Source: an uncultured Prevotella sp. | GTDB taxonomy: Bacteria; Bacteroidota; Bacteroidia; Bacteroidales; Bacteroidaceae | Reading direction: 5' to 3' | DNA: 47,062 nt | NCBI GenBank assembly: GCA_900543585.1 | Contig: UQRP01000019.1 | Coordinates: 1 to 47,062, forward strand | In this document: positions 25,155 through 32,871 of the stretch, piece by piece | Layout of the letters: every line of letters begins with the position of its first letter | How positions within the stretch are numbered: the stretch's first letter is position 1 | Position numbers and translations under genes: made by a program | The notes under the pieces: model-generated | The model's input: only the letters and a program-made list of their open reading frames with translations | What the model was told of the DNA's origin: nothing | The model's database searches: none

Positions 25155-26039
25155 TTATCCGATAATATTCTCCTCGAGCAGTTCCTTGACCAGTCCCTCG
25201 ACATCCTCGTCGGAGGCTGTGAGGCGCTTGCTCTCCTTAGCCTGGAAGACGATGTTCTTCACGGCGCTGACCTTTGTCGGTGAGCCGGCCAGACCGCACT
25301 GCTCGTAGTCGGCACCACAGTCGGCGATGCTCCACTGACCTAAGGTCAGGTAGGGGCGCGTCTCATAGAGGTCGCTCCAGGGCTCGTCACCCTTGCGCTC
25401 CATGGGGCAGGAGGCGTATTTGTATTTCATCACGAGCTTGGCATTGCAGGGACGTACCGGAGCAGCCGTACCATTGACGGTGACCATGACGGGCAGGGGA
25501 GCCACAACAGTCTCTACACCACCGTCGATATGTCGACGGATAGTGGCCTTGCCATCCTCTATCTTCACAATCTCCTCAGCGTAGGTGACCTGGTTGAGAC
25601 CGAGCTTCTGAGCCACCTGAGGGCCCACCTGTGCTGTGTCACCGTCGATGGCCTGGCGACCACCGATGACGAGGTCTACATGACCCACCTCCTTGTCTAT
25701 CTTCTCGACGGCCTTGGAGAGGAAATAAGCTGTTGCTAAGGTATCGGCACCAGCACTCTTGCGGTCGGTGAGGAGCCAGCCCTGGTCAGCGCCACGGAAG
25801 AGGCTGTCGCGCAGAATCTGACCGGCACGGGGAGGACCCATGGTCACTACACCCACATGCACGTTGTCGGGATCCTGGTCTTTGAGGCGCAGGGCCTGCT
25901 CCAAGGCATTCAAATCCTCGGGATTGAAGATGGCAGGTAACGCGGCGCGGTTGACAGTGCCTTCGGCTGTCATAGCGTCCTTGCCGACGTTACGCGTGTC
26001 CGGTACTTGCTTGGCAAGTACTACAATGTTCAATTTCAT
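25155..26039 (-). CDS. etfB: Electron transfer flavoprotein beta subunit
   Basis: This 294-residue protein begins NIVVLAKQVPDTRNVG and carries the conserved NPEDLNALEQALRLKD segment, then VVTMGPPRAGQILRDSLFRGAD and LVIGGRQAIDGDTAQVGPQ, the AMP/second-nucleotide binding region of EtfB. Length is a little above the classical ~255, from a C-terminal extension like that of clostridial forms. It is the first gene of the operon and has a consensus promoter on the minus strand. Confidence 0.96.
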   Translation of the reverse strand: MKLNIVVLAKQVPDTRNVGKDAMTAEGTVNRAALPAIFNPEDLNALEQALRLKDQDPDNVHVGVVTMGPPRAGQILRDSLFRGADQGWLLTDRKSAGADTLATAYFLSKAVEKIDKEVGHVDLVIGGRQAIDGDTAQVGPQVAQKLGLNQVTYAEEIVKIEDGKATIRRHIDGGVETVVAPLPVMVTVNGTAAPVRPCNAKLVMKYKYASCPMERKGDEPWSDLYETRPYLTLGQWSIADCGADYEQCGLAGSPTKVSAVKNIVFQAKESKRLTASDEDVEGLVKELLEENIIG

Positions 26040-26105
26040 ACAGTATATTTATATTGAGTTGTTATCCAACAGTTACGTCTAATAATATTTTGTCCTAAAA
26101 CGGGG

Positions 26106-26137
26106 CAAAATTACAACTTTTTTACTGCCCTGCCAAA
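26106..26137 (-). promoter_or_regulatory. Promoter of the etfB-etfA-acd operon
   Basis: On the minus strand TTTG (26134-26137), 20 bases, TAATTTTG (26106-26113) is a consensus match, leaving a leader of about 60 bases to the etfB ATG at 26039. Confidence 0.75.
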
Positions 26138-26261
26138 GAAAAGCTATGAAATAAGCCATTTTATGCACAAAACCTATGACTTTGTGCAGCCGTGGGACCA
26201 CACCTTTTTCTTCTTAGGTCTATTTTCTTGTTTTTCTTGCGTTGTTTATTTCCTTTTTGGT

Positions 26262-26269
26262 TATCTTTG
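26262..26269 (+). promoter_or_regulatory. Promoter -7 element for the FucP-type permease
   Basis: TATCTTTG lies 78 bases before the ATG at 26348. Candidate upstream TTG triplets give 17- or 22-base spacing, so the -33 box is unclear. The 308-base gap between etfB and this gene holds only the two divergent promoters and the leader hairpin. Confidence 0.6.
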
Positions 26270-26308
26270 CAGGGCGATAGAAAATAATAACCTTATTATA
26301 TTAATGTC

Positions 26309-26332
26309 GTGGCCGGGGGTTGCTCCGGCCAC
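26309..26332 (+). promoter_or_regulatory. GC-rich leader hairpin before the FucP-type permease
   Basis: GTGGCCGG (26309-26316) pairs perfectly with CCGGCCAC (26325-26332) around an eight-base loop, GGGTTGCT. It lies between the predicted start of transcription and the ATG 15 bases downstream, in an otherwise AT-rich leader. There is no U-tract, so it is not a simple terminator; a role in translation control or mRNA stability is inference. Confidence 0.6.
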
Positions 26333-26347
26333 AAATAGTATTTAGAA

Positions 26348-27574
26348 ATGTCACGACCCACATTAACCAACAAGCAGTATGTGCTGCCCTTTATTCTTGT
26401 CACCTCACTGTTCTTCCTGTGGGGCTTCGCCCGTGCTATCCTCGATGTTCTTAACAAGCATTTCCAGAATGCCCTTGACATCAGCATCACGCAGTCTGCA
26501 CTGGTGCAGGTGACGACCTATCTTGGCTATTTCCTTATGGCCATTCCTGCAGGCTGGTTTATCAACCGTCACGATTACCGCCATGGCGTCATCTTTGGTC
26601 TGACGCTCTTTGGCGTCGGTGCCCTACTCTTCATTCCCGGTGCTGAGGCCGGCACCTTCTACGCTTACCTTGGAGCTCTGTTCATCATCGGCTGCGGTCT
26701 TGTCTTTCTGGAGACCTCTGCCAACCCTTACGTCACAGAGCTTGGGGCGCCTGAGACTTCGACAGCACGTCTGAACTTCTCGCAGTCGTTTAATGGTCTC
26801 GGTTCTCTGAGTGCTACCTTCATCGTCGGTCAGTTCCTCTTTAATGGTACTGACAAGGGTGGCAATATTGTGGTGCCCTACGCTATCCTGGGCACCCTTG
26901 TCCTCATCATCGCCATTGTATTCTCACGTGTCAACCTGCCGGAGATAAGCCATCAGGAGACCGTTGAGGAGAAGGAGAATGAAAAGGAGACGCGCATCGT
27001 GCAGCTCTTCCGCCATCATCCGCTCTTTGTCTTCGGACTTTTCGCACTCTTCGCTTATGAGGTGGCAGAGATAAGTATCAACAGCTATTTCATCAACTAT
27101 GTTACTGCCAAGGGCTGGATGAACGACAACACCGCCAGCATCGTGCTGACCTGCTGCCTGGCCTTCTTCATGTTAGGTCGTTTTGGTGGCAGCTGGATCA
27201 TGCGGAGCGTCAAGGCTGAGCACATGCTCCTCATCTGTGCAACGGGAAGTGTCATCTGCATCGGTCTCGTCATGATGAACCTTGGCAAGCTGTCTATGGT
27301 GGCGCTGGTTTGCAACTATGTCTTCGAGGCCATCATGTTCCCTACTATCTTCTCTCTGACACTGCGTGGGCTGGGCAATCTGACCAAGAGTGCCTCGTCG
27401 TTGCTGATGATGACACCTATCGGAGGCTGTGGCTTCCTGCTCATGGGACTCATTGCCGACTCTACGGGCATGATGTCAATGCCGTTCATCATCCCCTTCC
27501 TCGGATATTTCATCGTGTTGCTCTTTGCTTCGGAGCTGACGCGGAAAGGGCGTTCGAAAGTACTGTGCCTCTAA
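26348..27574 (+). CDS. FucP/GluP-family sugar MFS permease
   Basis: This 408-residue permease has about 12 membrane helices. It shows the FucP-family signature FFLWGFARAILDVLNKHFQ in the first helix, then FLMAIPAGWFINR and ETSANPYVTELGAPETSTARLN, with the conserved NPY segment. Family members take up L-fucose, glucose, galactose or N-acetylglucosamine with protons or sodium; the substrate here is not determinable. It stands alone with its own promoter and a leader hairpin. The aldolase gene after it has a separate promoter. Confidence 0.9.
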   Translation: MSRPTLTNKQYVLPFILVTSLFFLWGFARAILDVLNKHFQNALDISITQSALVQVTTYLGYFLMAIPAGWFINRHDYRHGVIFGLTLFGVGALLFIPGAEAGTFYAYLGALFIIGCGLVFLETSANPYVTELGAPETSTARLNFSQSFNGLGSLSATFIVGQFLFNGTDKGGNIVVPYAILGTLVLIIAIVFSRVNLPEISHQETVEEKENEKETRIVQLFRHHPLFVFGLFALFAYEVAEISINSYFINYVTAKGWMNDNTASIVLTCCLAFFMLGRFGGSWIMRSVKAEHMLLICATGSVICIGLVMMNLGKLSMVALVCNYVFEAIMFPTIFSLTLRGLGNLTKSASSLLMMTPIGGCGFLLMGLIADSTGMMSMPFIIPFLGYFIVLLFASELTRKGRSKVLCL

Positions 27575-27686
27575 ACAAGGCCCTTTCATTGCTATCTTTA
27601 TATGACAAAAAAGGCGAGTGAGCCATCGGTAAGGACAGGATATTAGATTTTTTATACTTCTGCAACATAAAAAAAACGTCGCCTTT

Positions 27687-27717
27687 TTTGGCATTAAAAA
27701 AGAAATAGTTAAATTTG
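27687..27717 (+). promoter_or_regulatory. Promoter of fba
   Basis: TTTG (27687-27690), 19 bases, TAAATTTG (27710-27717) is a full consensus match, giving a leader of roughly 40 bases. Confidence 0.8.
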
Positions 27718-27760
27718 CATTCGCAATTGAGAAGAAATCATCTTTTAAACATTTAATAAA

Positions 27761-28771
27761 ATGGTTAACTACAAAGATCTTGGTCTCGTCAATACACGCG
27801 AGATGTTCAAGAGAGCCGTCACTGGCGGTTATGCAATTCCTGCATTCAACTTCAATAACCTCGAGCAGCTCCAGGCTATCATCACAGCCTCTTCAGAGCT
27901 CCGTTCACCGGTGATCCTCCAGGTTTCTAAGGGTGCCCGCAACTATGCTAATCCTATCCTTCTCCGTTACATGGCAGAGGGTGCTGTGGAGTATGCTAAG
28001 TCTTTGGGCTGCAACCATCCTGAGATTGTGCTGCACCTCGACCACGGAGACAGCTTCGAGCTCGTAAAGAGCTGCGTAGATATGGGCTTCTCTTCTGTTA
28101 TGATCGACGCTTCTTCCAAGCCTTTCGATGAGAACATCGAGCTGACAAAGAAGTGCGTAGACTATGCTCACCAGTTCGACGTTACTGTCGAGGCAGAGCT
28201 GGGTGTCCTCGCGGGTGTTGAGGATGAGGTTTCTGCTGAGGAGTCTCACTATACACGTCCTGAGGAAGTCATCGAGTTCAGCGAGCGTTCTGGCTGCGAC
28301 TCTCTGGCTATCTCTATTGGTACTTCTCATGGTGCTTACAAGTTCAAGCCCGAGCAGTGCACACGTGACCCGAAGACAGGTCGTCTGATTCCTCCTCCAC
28401 TGGCCTTCGACGTGCTGGCAGAGATCGAGAAGAAGCTCCCTGGCTTCCCAATCGTTCTGCACGGTTCTTCTTCTGTTCCTCAGAAGTATGTCGACATCAT
28501 CAACAAGTACGGCGGCAAGCTGCCTGACGCTGTTGGTATCCCCGAGGAGCAGCTCCGCAAGGCTGCTAAGAGCGCTGTCTGCAAGATCAACATCGACTCT
28601 GACTCTCGTCTGGCTTACACAGCAGGTGTTCGTGAGACACTGGCTCTGCATCCTGAGTACTTCGATCCTCGTCAGTATGGCAAGGTGGCTCGTGCTTACA
28701 TGACAGACATGTACAAGGAGAAGATCACTGACGTGCTCGGCTCTGACCACAAGCTCGCTAACTGCGACTAA
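27761..28771 (+). CDS. fba: Class II fructose-1,6-bisphosphate aldolase
   Basis: This 336-residue zinc enzyme cleaves fructose-1,6-bisphosphate in glycolysis and forms it in gluconeogenesis. Zinc-ligand and active-site regions are visible: VLHLDHGDSFE, VEAELGVLAG, SIGTSHGAYKF and VLHGSSSVP. NIDSDSRLAYT near the C terminus is also conserved. Codon use is strongly skewed to GCT, CGT, TCT and similar, unlike the surrounding enzymes, which suggests high expression. A consensus promoter and a strong terminator make it a single-gene unit. Confidence 0.96.
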   Translation: MVNYKDLGLVNTREMFKRAVTGGYAIPAFNFNNLEQLQAIITASSELRSPVILQVSKGARNYANPILLRYMAEGAVEYAKSLGCNHPEIVLHLDHGDSFELVKSCVDMGFSSVMIDASSKPFDENIELTKKCVDYAHQFDVTVEAELGVLAGVEDEVSAEESHYTRPEEVIEFSERSGCDSLAISIGTSHGAYKFKPEQCTRDPKTGRLIPPPLAFDVLAEIEKKLPGFPIVLHGSSSVPQKYVDIINKYGGKLPDAVGIPEEQLRKAAKSAVCKINIDSDSRLAYTAGVRETLALHPEYFDPRQYGKVARAYMTDMYKEKITDVLGSDHKLANCD

Positions 28772-28790
28772 GACATAGTATCAGTTCAAA

Positions 28791-28840
28791 AACAGAGTAA
28801 ACAAAGTTGCTTTAGACTTAGTAACAGAGTAGACAAAGCT
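28791..28840. repeat. Short direct repeat after fba
   Basis: AACAGAGTARACAAAGYT occurs at 28791-28808 and 28823-28840, a 32-base spacing, 19 bases after the fba stop. It precedes the terminator and has no known role. Confidence 0.7.
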
Positions 28841-28863
28841 TAGAACTGAGAGCTGTAAACATA

Positions 28864-28899
28864 AGAAAGGCAGGATACCGATTGGTATCCTGCCTTTCT
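28864..28899. terminator. Bidirectional terminator between fba and the DUF4831 gene
   Basis: A perfect 16-bp stem, AGAAAGGCAGGATACC (28864-28879), pairs with 28884-28899 around a GATT loop. The stem ends in pyrimidine-rich sequence, TTTCT. The two flanking genes converge on it. Confidence 0.9.
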
Positions 28900-28954
28900 C
28901 TGTCTTATGTCGGTTACGGCTTATGGGATATAGGCATCAGAGAGGAAACGTCAG

Positions 28955-29992
28955 CTATTTCAGTTCTATCGTCTTGATGCTCTTCACGCTACCTGTGAGC
29001 GGGTCAAGGATAATCTGGGAGGATTGCTTCTTACCGAAGAGCTCACCGCTCAGGGATTCCGTGTAGCCAAACTGTGCGGCGTTCATCTCATAGGTGTCGA
29101 TAGTCTTGCCATCGGTAGAGAGTACAGCTTTTATCTTCGACGGTTTGCTTACTCTCAGTCCAATATCGTTCTTGTCTTCTTTCTTGTTGTCCACCACCTC
29201 TGGAGCTACCGCTGTGTGGAGGTCGGTGACGGTAATATAATAAGGTGTACCGCTGAGATCGTCAGCAGCGACGAGTCCGTAGTACTTGGAGAAGCGGAAA
29301 AGAACATTGCGGCCCTCTTGTGTAGGCATAAACTCTACCTGTGTCAGTGTGGTGTCCTTAACGGTGACGCCATAGAACAGTTGTGAGAGCGCCTGCTCCT
29401 GTCGATTCATATTCTCGTACATCAGTTTTAGCTGTGCTCCGTCTTTGGGCAGGTTGTCAGCTTCCCCGCGGCTCAGGGAGTTGCGGCTGTCGCGGATGTC
29501 GTAGATCTCCTTTGCAGAGAGTTCTGCCATCTTAGCCTCGCTGCCCGCACTAAGTATGTCCTCCGTCATGTAGTCATTGGGGTTGAGAGCCTTAGGCTTA
29601 GGAGCGGCCTTGAATTGACGTAGCGGCGTGGAGTAGGGTAGTGCGTCGGCATTGATGGCCAACAGCTGGCCATTGGGCGAGCAGGTCACCTTGGCAATGG
29701 AGTGCTTCTTGTCTGTTGTCAGCACGAAGGCCTTGGCGGTGTCAGGCATGGCCGTGGCATCCATCTTGATGCTGACGATGCGGTATGCCGTAGACGCCTG
29801 CTGCGGTACGTTCTCCTTCATATAGCGTAGGGCGTAGGGCGCATAGCGCCCCGGCGTGTATTGCGTCTTCTCCACCTCGATGGTGAAGCGCATGCCATTC
29901 TTAGGCAGGGTATAGCTGGTGCCCTCTATGCTCTGACCGTGGACGGTGAGCGGCAACATGAGGAGCAAGGAAGCCATGTGTCTTACTTTCAT
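28955..29992 (-). CDS. DUF4831 family exported protein
   Basis: This 345-residue protein starts with a cleavable signal peptide (about residues 1-20, ending VHGQ). The body matches the DUF4831 family of Bacteroidota: YTLPKNGMRFTIEVEKTQYTPGRYAPYA near the start, then a long region with TEDILSAGSEAKMAELSAKEIYDIRDSRN. No enzymatic motif is visible. It is probably periplasmic or outer-membrane-associated, with no known function. It follows nnr by 33 bases on the same strand and likely shares its transcript. Confidence 0.82.
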   Translation of the reverse strand: MKVRHMASLLLMLPLTVHGQSIEGTSYTLPKNGMRFTIEVEKTQYTPGRYAPYALRYMKENVPQQASTAYRIVSIKMDATAMPDTAKAFVLTTDKKHSIAKVTCSPNGQLLAINADALPYSTPLRQFKAAPKPKALNPNDYMTEDILSAGSEAKMAELSAKEIYDIRDSRNSLSRGEADNLPKDGAQLKLMYENMNRQEQALSQLFYGVTVKDTTLTQVEFMPTQEGRNVLFRFSKYYGLVAADDLSGTPYYITVTDLHTAVAPEVVDNKKEDKNDIGLRVSKPSKIKAVLSTDGKTIDTYEMNAAQFGYTESLSGELFGKKQSSQIILDPLTGSVKSIKTIELK

Positions 29993-30025
29993 AGTCTTTC
30001 TGATTTTCTGTCTCCGTTGATGTTT

Positions 30026-31534
30026 TTAGAGATACATAAACGCTTTCGGCAGATAGTTCACGATGTCGCCCGCCACGAGGCTCTCCTTGCCTAAGTCTTT
30101 TGCTGCGAGGTCGCCGGCGAGTCCGTGTAGGTAGGTGCCGACGATGCAGGCGTCGGTCTGGCTGTAGCCTCTGGCGAGTAGCCCGGTGATGATGCCCGTG
30201 AGCACATCTCCGCTTCCCGCTGTTGCCATCCCGCTGTTCCCTGTGGGGTTGAAGAGCACGTTGCCGTCGGGCAGGCAGATGGCGGAGTAGTGGCCTTTGA
30301 GGACGACATAGCCATGAAGCTTGGAGGCCAAACGACGTGCGCGGCTGAGTCGCTCGTAGCTGCTGCCACTGGGACTGCCTATGAGCCTGTCGAGTTCCTT
30401 GGGATGAGGTGTGAGGATGATACCTTTGGGTAACTGCTGCATCCATGCCTGATGGGTGCTGAGAATGTTCAGCGCGTCAGCGTCGGCCACGACAGGGCAT
30501 TTGGCACGCCGTATCTGCCCGATGATGGCGATGGCCGTGTTCTCATTCTGTCCCAGTCCCGGACCGATGCCGACGGCGTCGAAGCGGTCGCTGTCGACAC
30601 TCTCAGAGAAGGTGAAGTCGTCGTTGTCAATCTGTAGGACAGCCTCAGGGACGGAAATCTGCATGATGTTATAGTTGCAGCGTGGCGTGTGTGTCGTCAC
30701 CTTTCCTACTCCCGCTCTCAGGCATGCCTTGGTAGCCAGGACGGCAGCTCCCGCCATGCCATAGCTGCCGGCCACGAGAAGGGCGTGCCCCATGGTGCCT
30801 TTGCTGGCGAAGTCGGCACGGTGGTGGAGGCGAGCTGTGATGTCCTGTTCCTCCAAAATGCGGAATGATGTGTCGGTCTTGCTGATAAACTCAGGGCTCA
30901 GTCTGATGTCGAGGACCTTAAGGCGCCCGATGTACTGCTGGCAGTCGGCCATAAGCATAGAGAGCTTGCGCTGCTGCAAGGTCAGCGTGAGGTCAGCACG
31001 GATGATATTGGAATGGATATTGTTGGTGTTGTCCTCACACATCAGGCCTGATGGCAGATCGATGCTCACCACCTTCGCCGGACTTTGGTTGATGTATTTC
31101 ACAAGGGAAGCGAACCCGCCCATGAGTGCTTTGTTGAGTCCCGAGCCGAAGAGACCATCTACGACGAGTGTGCCCGCCGAGAGCTCAGGTGGATCAAAGT
31201 TGAGGGAAATCTCGGTGAACTGTGTCTTGCGCTGGTCGATGAGGCGCTGGCGGTTGGTGGCGCAGTCTTCAGAGAGGTTGTCGTGGATGTTGAACAGGTA
31301 GACGCTGACCTTGTAGCCAGCGTCGGCTAACATGCGAGCCACAGCGAGGGCATCGCCACCATTGTTGCCGGGACCGGCGAAGACGACGATGGGCGTGCGC
31401 TCTGTCCACTCTTCCGTGATAGCGGATGTGATGGCTTTGGCTGAGCGCTCCATCAGGTCGATGCTCTTGATGGGCTCGTGCTCTATGGTGTATTTGTCAA
31501 GCTCGTGAATTTGAGCAGAATCGAAAATCTTCAT
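30026..31534 (-). CDS. nnr: Bifunctional NAD(P)HX epimerase/dehydratase
   Basis: The ATG at 31534 gives 502 residues beginning MKIFDSAQIHELDKY; a longer frame to 31630 runs into low-complexity, promoter-bearing sequence and is rejected. The N-terminal YjeF_N domain (to ~210) has the PGNNGGDALAVARML motif for the NAD(P)HX epimerase. The C-terminal domain is the ATP/ADP-dependent dehydratase, with GPGLGQNENTA, DADALN, LTPHPKE and the GSGDVLTGIITG nucleotide loop. Together they repair hydrated NADH and NADPH. The start lies only eight bases from a -7 box, so the message is nearly leaderless. Confidence 0.95.
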   Translation of the reverse strand: MKIFDSAQIHELDKYTIEHEPIKSIDLMERSAKAITSAITEEWTERTPIVVFAGPGNNGGDALAVARMLADAGYKVSVYLFNIHDNLSEDCATNRQRLIDQRKTQFTEISLNFDPPELSAGTLVVDGLFGSGLNKALMGGFASLVKYINQSPAKVVSIDLPSGLMCEDNTNNIHSNIIRADLTLTLQQRKLSMLMADCQQYIGRLKVLDIRLSPEFISKTDTSFRILEEQDITARLHHRADFASKGTMGHALLVAGSYGMAGAAVLATKACLRAGVGKVTTHTPRCNYNIMQISVPEAVLQIDNDDFTFSESVDSDRFDAVGIGPGLGQNENTAIAIIGQIRRAKCPVVADADALNILSTHQAWMQQLPKGIILTPHPKELDRLIGSPSGSSYERLSRARRLASKLHGYVVLKGHYSAICLPDGNVLFNPTGNSGMATAGSGDVLTGIITGLLARGYSQTDACIVGTYLHGLAGDLAAKDLGKESLVAGDIVNYLPKAFMYL

Positions 31535-31542
31535 ATCAACCG

Positions 31543-31550
31543 CAAAGATA
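31543..31550 (-). promoter_or_regulatory. Promoter -7 element for nnr-DUF4831
   Basis: The minus strand reads TATCTTTG. Only eight bases separate it from the nnr ATG, so transcription should start within a few bases of the codon. Confidence 0.6.
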
Positions 31551-31567
31551 CGGAAAAAAGTAAAAAA

Positions 31568-31670
31568 GTGGAAAGGTAAAAAGGTAAAAAACACTCGAAG
31601 ACATTGTTTTTTCTTTTTTTTGCTTTTCATTGTCTACTTTTTGCCTTTTAGCCTTTTTACTCTTTCCCAT
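31568..31670. repeat. Imperfect polypurine/polypyrimidine inverted repeat between divergent promoters
   Basis: A purine-only arm of about 24 bases (31568-31591, GGAAAGGTAAAAAGGTAAAA) has an imperfect inverse at 31641-31670 (for example GCCTTTTTACTCTTTCCCA). The two are related by a few single-base gaps. It fills the space between the nnr and hpt promoters. Confidence 0.6.
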
Positions 31671-31676
31671 TTTTTG

Positions 31677-31684
31677 TAATTTTG
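31677..31684 (+). promoter_or_regulatory. Promoter -7 element for hpt
   Basis: TAATTTTG is a consensus match, 26 bases before the hpt ATG at 31711. The -33 position is T-rich without a proper TTTG. Confidence 0.6.
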
Positions 31685-31710
31685 CATTATTAATCAAATC
31701 AGTAGGCAAT

Positions 31711-32247
31711 ATGAGTATTGTAACGGTCAAGGACAAGAAGTTCAGAACGTTTATACCCGAGGAGGAAATTCAGCGGCGTGTCAAAGCCGTGGCAGAGAAA
31801 ATCAACAGAGATATGGCAGACAAAAATCCGCTTTTCTTGGCGGTCCTCAACGGGTCTTTCGTCTTCGCGGCCGACCTTATGCGGTACATCACCATCCCTT
31901 GTGAAATCTCTTTTGTCAAGCTCGCCTCTTATCAGGGTACGACTTCCACCGGAAAGATCAAGGAGGTCGTCGGTATCAATGAGGAATTGAAAGGCCGTAC
32001 TGTCGTCATCGTAGAGGATATTGTCGACACCGGCCACACCATGAAACACATGTTGGAGAGCCTGGGCACACGCAATCCTGAGTCGCTGCATATCTGCACG
32101 CTCCTTGTCAAGCCCGGAAAGTTGCAGGTAGACCTCAATATCGAGTACGCCGCTATGGAGATTCCCAATGACTTCATCGTCGGTTATGGTCTTGACTACG
32201 ACCAGCAGGGCCGTAACCTGCGCGATATCTATACCATCGTGGAGTAG
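31711..32247 (+). CDS. hpt: Hypoxanthine phosphoribosyltransferase
   Basis: The ATG at 31711 gives 178 residues; a longer in-frame extension from 31630 is hydrophobic and overlaps the promoter. The PRPP-binding motif VVIVEDIVDTGHTM is clear near residue 95, and FLAVLNGSFVFAADL and VGYGLDY are the other type I PRTase landmarks. It salvages hypoxanthine and guanine to IMP and GMP. It begins a plus-strand run of hpt-adk-obgE-pgeF-M23 with short spacers, and adk follows by 42 bases without an obvious promoter. Confidence 0.95.
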   Translation: MSIVTVKDKKFRTFIPEEEIQRRVKAVAEKINRDMADKNPLFLAVLNGSFVFAADLMRYITIPCEISFVKLASYQGTTSTGKIKEVVGINEELKGRTVVIVEDIVDTGHTMKHMLESLGTRNPESLHICTLLVKPGKLQVDLNIEYAAMEIPNDFIVGYGLDYDQQGRNLRDIYTIVE

Positions 32248-32289
32248 ACATAAATATCAGTAAGGATAATAATCCAATAAAACATTACA

Positions 32290-32862
32290 ATGAAGAATAT
32301 TGTTATTTTCGGTGCTCCCGGTTCAGGCAAGGGCACACAGAGCGATAAGATGATCGCTAAGTATGGTTTCAAACACATCTCTACCGGTGACGTGCTGCGC
32401 AACGAGATTAAGAACGGCACCGAGCTTGGTAAGACAGCAAAAGGATATATCGATAACGGTCAGCTGATTCCTGACGATCTGATGGTCAACATTCTTGCCA
32501 GCGTCTACGACAGCTTCGGCAAGGAGCACGAGGGCGTTATCTTCGACGGCTTCCCCCGCACTATCCCGCAGGCCGAGGCGCTGAAGAAGATGCTCGCTGA
32601 GCGCGGTCACAAGGTGGCAGCCATGATCGAGCTCGACGTTCCTGAGGACGAGCTGATGAAGCGCCTTATCCTCCGCGGCAAGCAGAGCGGCCGCAGCGAC
32701 GACAACGAGGAGACCATCAAAAAGCGTCTCACCGTTTACCACAACCAGACAGCTCCGCTGATCGACTGGTATGAGAAAGAGGGCATCCACCACCATATCA
32801 ATGGCCTTGGCGAGCTCGACCGTATCTTCGGTGACATCTGCAAGGTCATCGACTCACTCTAA
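32290..32862 (+). CDS. adk: Adenylate kinase
   Basis: This 190-residue enzyme interconverts ATP+AMP and 2 ADP. The P-loop GAPGSGKGT is at residues 8-16, ISTGDVLRNEI is the AMP-binding segment, FDGFPRTIPQAE is the next conserved block and RGKQSGRSDDNEE marks a short LID region. This is the compact non-zinc form. It is essential and likely co-transcribed with hpt upstream and obgE ten bases downstream. Confidence 0.97.
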   Translation: MKNIVIFGAPGSGKGTQSDKMIAKYGFKHISTGDVLRNEIKNGTELGKTAKGYIDNGQLIPDDLMVNILASVYDSFGKEHEGVIFDGFPRTIPQAEALKKMLAERGHKVAAMIELDVPEDELMKRLILRGKQSGRSDDNEETIKKRLTVYHNQTAPLIDWYEKEGIHHHINGLGELDRIFGDICKVIDSL

Positions 32863-32871
32863 ACATAATAG

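Noticed and set aside
31535..31630. Longer start for nnr
   Set aside because: The extension is Lys/Phe-rich low-complexity translation of the AT-rich promoter region.
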